A stretch of DNA of 64,000 nt from Fasciolopsis buskii (taxonomy: Eukaryota; Platyhelminthes; Trematoda; Plagiorchiida; Fasciolidae): contig LUCM01002959.1 of the NCBI GenBank assembly GCA_008360955.1, positions 317,310-381,309 of the forward strand, in the 5' to 3' direction. This document shows positions 59,323 to 64,000 of this stretch, piece after piece. The notes under the pieces were generated by a model. It had not been told where the DNA came from. It ran no database searches and saw nothing but the letters and a program-made list of their open reading frames with translations. The first letter of the stretch is position 1. Each line of letters starts with the position of its first letter. A program made the translations under genes and the position numbers.

Positions 59323-59542
59323 CTAAGTAAAAAATAAAGGAAAAAAGGATTCGTGAACTGCTTGGAGTATCCTGCGTCAGGATGTAAATGAATCAATTTT
59401 CGTTTAAGTTACCATCCCATCTAAGTGCGCGTTAAAAAGTTCAGAAAGTTTTTGAAGTGGCTGCTTCCGCCGTCATGCTTAGAGCTAAATTCGCCGTTGG
59501 TATGAGAATAAGTTTTTATACTTCCAAACGGTTCATCATGCA

Positions 59543-59704
59543 ACGTCAGTTCACCATTGAAAGCTGTAGAAGCACTGTTTACTATTTTTGTCTCTGTTTG
59601 GAATTGTTAGCAGTACATATCAGTCGTGCCCCAAATGAGATGTAAACCCGGGACGAATGATTGTAAGTCGAACACAAAACTCAGTAAGCTATCTGGGAGG
59701 CCTC
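59543..59704 (-). mobile_element. tRNA-derived SINE, copy 2, decayed
   Basis: It aligns on the - strand with copy 1 along its whole length (head with AGATAGCTTACTGAG, B-box-like region, GCAGTACATATC complement, and the ACAGTGCTTC end). The hammerhead core is broken here: the CTGATGA position reads CTAACAA and the GAAAC is lost. Both copies share orientation and flank the possible Ser/Asn-rich exon. Confidence 0.6.
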
Positions 59705-60650
59705 TTAGAAGTGTAACGAATATGAAGTTTACATATTATTGAACCCAAAGCTATTGCTGTATCCAGGAAAAGAACCAAATGCTAAAGCAAATAAGATGTA
59801 CCTTAGTTAACGAATGCACTGAATCCCCAAAGGCGAATCTCCAGACAGTGACAGGAACAGTTCAGTTAGCCAGCCACTAGGGGTTAGATAAGTGCGTAAA
59901 TCCATGACTTGTTCTACTTATCCATGTTAATTCCGCATTAAATTTACGGGTTACGCCTCTCGGTGACTTAACTGCTGTCCTATGTCTATGTTTCGATTTT
60001 CAATTGAACATACGTAGCTAGACGTGAACTTCCACAGGTAAATCAAGCTCGCTCTGAGTGTAAACATTCGATTCCATCAATGGTGACGGTTGCGCTGTTC
60101 GGTCCGAGGCTAATAAAACGAAGTAACCGCTACAAGTACAAAAACTGATTTCAGCCGCTTCAGACATTATATTAGTGCACTACATTAACGTAATGACAGG
60201 GCTCCGAGCAAAGCAAAATTATTGACTTCATATACGAGAACGCAGCAGGGAATAGTTACTGGCCACGAAACACAAAAATCTTAAAATCCCGCTGGAACTG
60301 TAGTAAAGGGGCTCAATTTATTAATGGAAAATATGTAAGAACTATGCGATGATAGTGTTAATGACGCATCTTCAGTAACCTGACTCCTATTTGCAAAATC
60401 CTGATATTGATGGCCTAGGGGGTTTTGACATCCGTGAACAAGCCTTAGCAGGCATTGCTAGCGCGTATTCACTTCTGAATCATCTTGTGACTTTTATGTG
60501 AAATATTTTGCAATGTACAGCTTTAAAATCCAATACGCATGCCGGAGTAATACCGTTAATATAATTGAATCTCTGAACTTCAACTTGTTTGTAGTTGAAT
60601 TTCTTCAGAAGAATGTGCAAGTTGTGGCGAATTATGTTACTTTGTTATCA
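59705..60650. other. Unassigned stretch, 0.95 kb
   Basis: No gene, RNA or repeat recognised. A 60-codon + strand ORF at 60498-60680 has no known content. Confidence 0.4.
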
Positions 60651-60661
60651 CACGAATTGAT

Positions 60662-63330
60662 TTACAGTACATTGGGGTGAGCCACAGAGTCAAAATATAT
60701 ACTGTTAAGCAAGATGCGTATGATAAGCTTCCGGGTAGGCTTGAACAGGGAAAGAAATAGATATTTGAAATACAGAGGGGTATGGGTGTTCCGGAGTTTG
60801 CAGACCACAGAACGAAGGACGACTGGAATAAAAAGTTGCCCATCTAAGAATGGAAACACGATAAAAGTGACCAGCATCATTGGAGAAACAGTCATGGGAA
60901 AAAGAATTCCAAAAGAGAGTCCTGAATAACAGAAACCAAAACAGTATAGATGGACAAGAGATAGTGAATCAACTGTTCCGTGATGAGTAAGCGACCGCAG
61001 CTTTGAGGTGGGGTGGAAAACCCGACGGAACGGGATTACGTTGAACTTTGTCAAGAAGACAAGGAGCGTTCTTTGAAGCTCCATCCGACAAGTGACCGTT
61101 GTATTCAAGTATCAGGTGGATTAAGACTTTGTGCAAGAAGAAAGTGGGGAGGTGTGAAAAACACTTGGTGCGAAGTGGAAAATTAACATCATGGGAGATG
61201 AGCTTTGAAACGAATGAACCACCAAAATAAACGGTAGGATCCATGTACAAACCAAATAACGAAGGTAACCGCATAGAACGGAAGTTGAGTCAAAATTCAA
61301 CTGAGCGAACAAGGTAGATGTTTGAGGGAAATGCAGGTGAGAGAGATCTTGGAAGCATTGGAACAGACATGACTGGTAGAGCCCAAAGCAGAGATTAACC
61401 TAGATTAGAACAGTACGATCGTGATAGGTGTTGGTAGTAGTTTAGAACAGTGGAGCATGGAACAGAGGAGTTTAGAGTAGCGCTATCGACAAGACAGCAA
61501 AGTGCGTCAATTAAAGAAAAAGACGGCGCAAGTGTGAAACCTCTGGAAACACCAACATTCATAGACAGCACAGAACCGCGCCGACTCAGAAGACGGCTGG
61601 CTTGCTGAGTAGAAATGGAATCTGAACGAGGACATTCCCGGTAGAAGGCCTTAGTGCGAAACAAGATCGAAGGCCTTAGCTACGTCCAGGGAAGTAAAGT
61701 GAGTTCCTCCGTGGTTATCGAGTACAGCGGATCAGAAGTGTGAGATAATGGTTAGCAGATCGTTTGTAGAACGACGCGAGCGAAGTCCATACTGACGGTC
61801 TTTCAGCAATCCTTCATGTTCAAGATGATGGTTTCAAAAAAATTGAAAGCAGTAGTGTTGGGGTCAGATGGGTCTCCGTGTTTTGAGATAAGAAGAGCAA
61901 TTGCATTCACTCATCAAGAAGGAAAAGAACTTTGATTGTGAGAAGAAAAAAACAGGGTGCAATATGGAGAACATTTTTAGAACGATAGGTGGACCGAGGA
62001 GTTGTAAACAAACAAAAGGGAAAAAGTTGATGGACTTTTCCGGCAGTCATAACAGGAAGAAAGATATTGTTAGGGACAAAAAATAAAGGCGAAGAGTTAA
62101 GATTGGCAGGCAGACTGGAGTGTGATGAAACCTAACAGTAAAAATGAGATGCCATCAGGAGGTATGCGGACCAAACAGCTGGAGAAATGAGAGAAGAGTT
62201 GAAAATGCAGAAACTTCGAGATACTGCGTTTGCAATGGACCGGAATGACTGGCTACCAGTAGTGGATTCGTAGTATAAAGAATGTTCTTGAAACTTCTGA
62301 ATGATGAACGAGCATTTGTTTTCCGTGTGCAGAAAACCGCATCGGGACGTTGAGTCGGGGGAGCGGAGCCATGAGCCTAGTTTTTAAATGAGCGGCACGG
62401 CTGTAATTATGGTTACACCTTTCGAGGATGGCGGTTTGTCTGATTTGGAGAAGTGTAGAATGTGAAGGTGTACATCCTGAAGAACAGACTCAGTGAGCCA
62501 GAAGCTAACATAGATATATAAGACAAAAGCAACAAGCTTCCCAGGATAACAAACCGCAAACGCACAAAACCTACCCCAGTTGGCTGAATCACAGCGTTTA
62601 TACGTACATCTAGATATTGCGATGGGGCGAAGTGAATAAGACACTGGTCAGACCAAACTCAGTGATGATAGACAAGCAATATTGGAGAATAAAGGGATAG
62701 TGGATGTAAGAATGTGGTCAAGAGTGTACTCATGGTCGCCAAGACAACTGGAAATGTGCGTGGGATAGTCAGCCTGTGAGAATAAGCTGTTAAATAGAAG
62801 GAAAGTCTCAGTTTTACATCCCTTAGTCATAGTATCTGATGAGCCCAATAAACATTTTTTACTGTAGACGTTGAAATCACCAACAGCGTTAATTTTTCAA
62901 ACGGGATTGACTGAACTCCCTGTTTCTAATTTTGAAGAGCAAAATCAGAACATTGCCACTGGGGTTTCAAGAAAAGTACACTATTAGTGATTAAAGGAAC
63001 AAAATCGAATTATTAATCATATGAATTAGAAGGCACATTTGAATACATCGAGATGTAATAATTGGAAAAATGCCGAAGATTGGTGCATATAAGCGCAGCC
63101 GCTAACCCTAGAGAACAAGTATGAAATAGGTGGAACGATGAAGATTGTTTGTGCCAGTCGAGGAGGAAATTTGTCAGCCGAAAAATAAGTCAACGGGAGA
63201 AGAAGGCTGAAGACAGCGATGTGCAGAGTATATATTTTGATTCAAACCACAAGGGACATTAAGAGCACTGAACGCTTGGTGTGTGTTCTTTGACTGAGTG
63301 CGTATAGGTGAATGAAATTAGTTAGGGCAG
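60662..63330 (-). mobile_element. Degenerate CR1/Jockey-like retrotransposon, antisense
   Basis: Read right to left on the - strand. Endonuclease end: LGDHEYTLDHILTSTIPLFS at about 62700-62760, the usual 'LD..LTS' block. RT start near 61780-61830 reads YGLRSRRSTNDLLTIISHT, a standard YGFRxxRST block. The 61395-61664 frame covers KAFYRE through GVSRGFTLAPSFSLIDALCC, corresponding to GVPQGSVLxPTLFLLFINDL. The C-terminal block at 60662-61108 includes GTVDSLSLVHLYCFGFCYSG, the 'R.N.ASLSLFHRYYFG' signature, and later FLSLFKPTRKLI. Many stops and shifts are present and no catalytic tetrad was found. Upstream 62850-63330 may hold the rest of the endonuclease. It differs from the CR1-like elements at 8-11 kb and 17-18 kb. 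Confidence 0.65.
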
Positions 63331-63564
63331 AACCATGCTTCTGAGTAGAAGCACCATAGAGTTCAAAGACAACTAGGTGGAACATCACTAGCATCCAAAA
63401 CACGGAACCAACATTTCTGTTCCCAGGACATTGCTGAATCAAGACAAATCTGTCTGGCGACTAAATACTATTTCCTTGATTATAACGTCCCACGACTAAC
63501 AGCTACTGTCAGGCTAGAAGTCGATCCTCATTTTGTCTTTGACTGCGGAATAGAATTCGATTGA
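63331..63564. other. Short unassigned spacer
   Basis: Separates the antisense CR1/Jockey-like element from the 3' tail of the RTE-like copy at the window edge. Nothing recognised. Confidence 0.4.
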
Positions 63565-64000
63565 AAATTGTCATTGTCATCGTTCAGCGTTAAACAGCAA
63601 CGCAAGCCTCAATGACCAATGCACTTTCCCCACAATTGCATGTACACATAAAAAGAATGAATATCCAAGGGGAACAGAGAGTGGAAATATACAGGTGGGA
63701 AAACATAAGATACTGCGATCGATAACACTTGGAACACAGTCTCGGTGTAAAAACGCACTCTCTCAATCATTCTGATTTGATAGAAAATGACAACACGATC
63801 AGCACTGTTCACGGTTCACTAGCATATCCTACAGTGTCTTCAGCCACCCAGGTGACGGAGCTTTCGGACCCCAACCAGGAAGACGTGAGACACCTACGTT
63901 ACCCACGCTTGCTGTACATATTCTCATTCCACGTTGCCACGTCATCTGCTGACCTCCACATGGCTTCCATCACTTCGTGGGGAGAACGCAAAATAGGGTA
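63565..64000 (-). mobile_element. 3' end of another RTE-like (A/B family) copy, cut by the window edge
   Basis: Its reverse complement follows copy B from about 31285 to 31680: MEAMWRSADDVATWN-type C-terminal coding sequence, then SRLPGWGPK, the block ending CCHFLSNQND and the 3' UTR. At 63870-63872 this copy has TGG where copy B has its last TGA, so the longer C terminus is the ancestral one. Other stops are present. The tail after ACG reads ATGACAATGACAA instead of (GAT)n. The 5' part of the element lies beyond the window. Confidence 0.88.

Overview
This window looks like flatworm nuclear DNA (Platyhelminthes, fluke or tapeworm). The evidence is a spliced protein gene with 39 and 35 bp introns followed by a giant intron, a dense load of decayed non-LTR retrotransposons of RTE-like and CR1/Jockey-like types, a Penelope-like fragment, and tRNA-derived SINEs that carry a hammerhead-like core as in schistosome SM-alpha repeats. 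Species and class cannot be fixed from sequence alone. There are two runs of N, of 145 and 585 bases.

The one confident cellular gene is a REEP5/6-type (TB2/DP1/HVA22 family) ER-shaping membrane protein on the + strand. Exons 1-3 lie at 16338-16762 with canonical splice sites, and exon 4 lies at 36548-36704. Between them is an intron of about 19.8 kb filled with retroelements: a CR1/Jockey-like RT (-), RTE-like copy A (+), an RTE-like RT (-), a 1.34 kb palindrome next to a gap, the best-preserved RTE-like copy B (27872-31711, +), and related copy D (+).

Exon 4 and about 2 kb upstream of it are duplicated in inverted orientation (34521-36713 against 47972-50164, about 99% identical, no net length change), separated by 11.3 kb. 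That spacer holds antisense element E (37961-41343), a C2H2 zinc-finger scrap and much unassigned sequence.

To the left (1-16 kb) there is a degenerate CR1-like element at about 8-11.4 kb interrupted by a gap, and a scrap of endonuclease on the - strand near 15 kb. To the right (50-64 kb) there are a membrane-type ORF, a GIY-YIG Penelope-like fragment, two possible exons on the - strand (a PAN-like cysteine exon and a Ser/Asn-rich exon), two SINE copies, a CR1/Jockey-like element on the - strand (60.6-63.3 kb), and the 3' end of another RTE-like copy cut by the window edge.

The striking pattern is mosaicism. Blocks of 852 bp (A against B), 359 bp (D against E, inverted), 2.2 kb (inverted exon 4 arms) and 0.67 kb (palindrome arms) are nearly or fully identical while their flanks are strongly diverged. 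Gene conversion, recent rearrangement and assembly artefact are the competing explanations. All positions and reading frames were worked out by hand; no database search was possible.
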